Assembly (NCBI GenBank): GCA_963855995.1
Contig: OY979717.1
Location: 1-64,000 of the forward strand
Direction of reading: 5' to 3'
Length of the DNA: 64,000 nucleotides
From: Muricea muricata
Taxonomy: Eukaryota; Cnidaria; Anthozoa; Malacalcyonacea; Plexauridae
Part shown: in pieces, positions 63,201-64,000 of the stretch
Layout of the letters: every line of letters begins with the position of its first letter
Position numbering within the stretch: the first letter of the stretch is position 1
The notes under the pieces: model-generated
The model's input: the letters and a program-made list of their open reading frames with translations, nothing else
What the model was told of the DNA's origin: nothing
Databases searched by the model: none
Position numbers and translations under genes: made by a program

Positions 63201-64000
63201 GGACGTTGTTGTCGCCAACATTAACATCCAATTGACTGCCTTCGCCTAATATCCACCATCCCTGGCCCGAATTCGAACTGTTAGGGGGGGGGTAGAAGCG
63301 GCCCCCAGACCATGAGTGCTAAAACCCTGGAATTCCAGATTCGAATTCGACCATCGATAGTATAGAATCACCGTTTGTATATATGTACGTTAGCCTCTGC
63401 TGCTTGCAAAGATTGTGGTGCATTAACACCGCGGAAACGTGACGTACCATCGCGTCACGCTTTTTGCAATACCTGAATTTAAGAGTCTAGAGGTGCTTAA
63501 AAAAATTTTTTTGCATTAATATTATTGTCAATCAACCCCAAAAACAACCCTAACACTAACCCTGACCTTAATTATAAAGAAAAAAACTCAAAAAAAACAA
63601 CTTTGACTCAAAAGTATAAAATAGACGTCGCCGGGATTCGAACCCCAAACTGCGGCATGGAAGACATTTACCTGGACCACTACGACACAGCACAACAATC
63701 AACAAACCGTGTTTAAAAACGGTATTTAACATTGTCGCTTAAAAAAGAGAGCATAACCATGGTGAAATGGACAGAGTATTGTTATAAAAGATGGCTTTGG
63801 ACATTTGGCGCCCTGGCGGAATTGGACGTTGTTGTCGCCAACATTAACATCCAATTGACTGCCTTTGCCTTGTATCCACCATCCCTGGCCCGAATTCGAA
63901 CTGTTAGGGGAGGGTAGAAGCGGCCCCCAGACCATAAGTGCTAAAACCCTGGGATTCCAGATTCGAATTCGACCATCGATAGTATAGAATCACCGTTTGT

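Larger units (their letters stand above)
21211..64000. repeat. 622-bp satellite array (about 68 copies), continues past window
   Basis: The motif gtcaatcaaccccaaaaa recurs from 22481 to 63527 in 66 steps averaging 622 bp, with a diverged copy near 21862 and partial copies at both ends. Monomers are mostly 621-622 bp; one is 629. Order within a monomer on the plus strand: telomere-like ccctaacactaaccctgacc; A-rich tract; minus-strand tRNA-like segment; a variable part of about 250 bp with gaattc and ttcgaa sites; a TATA-like gtatatatgt; two hairpins and ttttt; and an A7T7 tract. The array has the same orientation throughout. Open frames of 61-88 codons recur in it, but they start mostly at non-ATG codons or shift with indels and are not considered genes. 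Confidence 0.98.

Noticed and set aside
22479-63716. Plus-strand 63-codon frame (SINPKNNPNTNPDLNYKE...) in most monomers
   Set aside because: It starts at TTG and not ATG, spans A-runs of variable length, and reads through the telomere-like and tRNA-like parts. Its low variation is better explained by the conserved DNA block.
21437-63935. Minus-strand open frames of 69-88 codons (MVWGPLLPSPNSSNSGQG...) in nearly every monomer
   Set aside because: They recur only because the DNA repeats. Stops and one-base indels change their ends from copy to copy, variants are not biased to silent sites as far as I can see, and there is no recognisable domain.
21211-64000. 5S rDNA, U-snRNA or spliced-leader gene array
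   Set aside because: The 622-bp unit suggested this, but I could not match 5S, U1, U2, U4 or U5 core sequences. The A7T7 tract only weakly resembles an Sm site. A covariance-model search would settle it.
21211-64000. CRISPR-like array
   Set aside because: Units of 622 bp repeat whole, with no short repeat plus unique spacer pattern, and the DNA is eukaryotic.

Overview
The window looks like metazoan nuclear DNA: AT-rich, with GT/AG introns, fragments of animal genes (delta-catenin, MCM2, AMDHD1, LCMT1, SLC46, C2H2 zinc finger), several families of DNA transposon derivatives and two tandem satellites. Repeat style and MCM2/AMDHD1 wording suggest a cnidarian, perhaps an anthozoan. That is an impression from reading and was not tested by any search.

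Layout. 1-2412: a 181-bp satellite array (about 13.3 copies) that runs off the left edge. 2413-21210: an island of about 18.8 kb made of broken pieces of unrelated genes, separated by inverted-repeat transposons. In order: two ARM-repeat exons of a delta-catenin (minus); a half-length, frameshifted SLC46-type transporter (plus); a PIF/Harbinger derivative with a transposase remnant; the first five exons of MCM2 (minus) with stops and frameshifts; a fold-back element with 275-bp arms; AMDHD1 (imidazolonepropionase, plus) with its middle missing; a C2H2 zinc-finger fragment (minus); two exons of LCMT1 (minus); a hAT-type MITE with 8-bp target duplication; and a 1741-bp element with perfect 28-bp terminal inverted repeats. 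21211-64000: a satellite of about 68 copies of a 622-bp monomer that continues past the right edge.

No complete, intact protein-coding gene is visible. The ancestral genes would act in cell adhesion, solute transport, DNA replication, histidine breakdown and PP2A methylation, so they share no pathway. The best reading is a gene graveyard between satellites, as in pericentromeric, sex-limited or B-chromosome DNA; the sequence alone cannot say which. The most unusual object is the 622-bp satellite. Each monomer carries a tRNA-like segment with Pol III A and B boxes, a telomere-like CCCTAA-type stretch, and a TATA-like motif followed by two hairpins and a T5 run. It also shows higher-order repeats, recent block duplications, very uneven conservation along the monomer, and one 7-bp gttaggg insertion.
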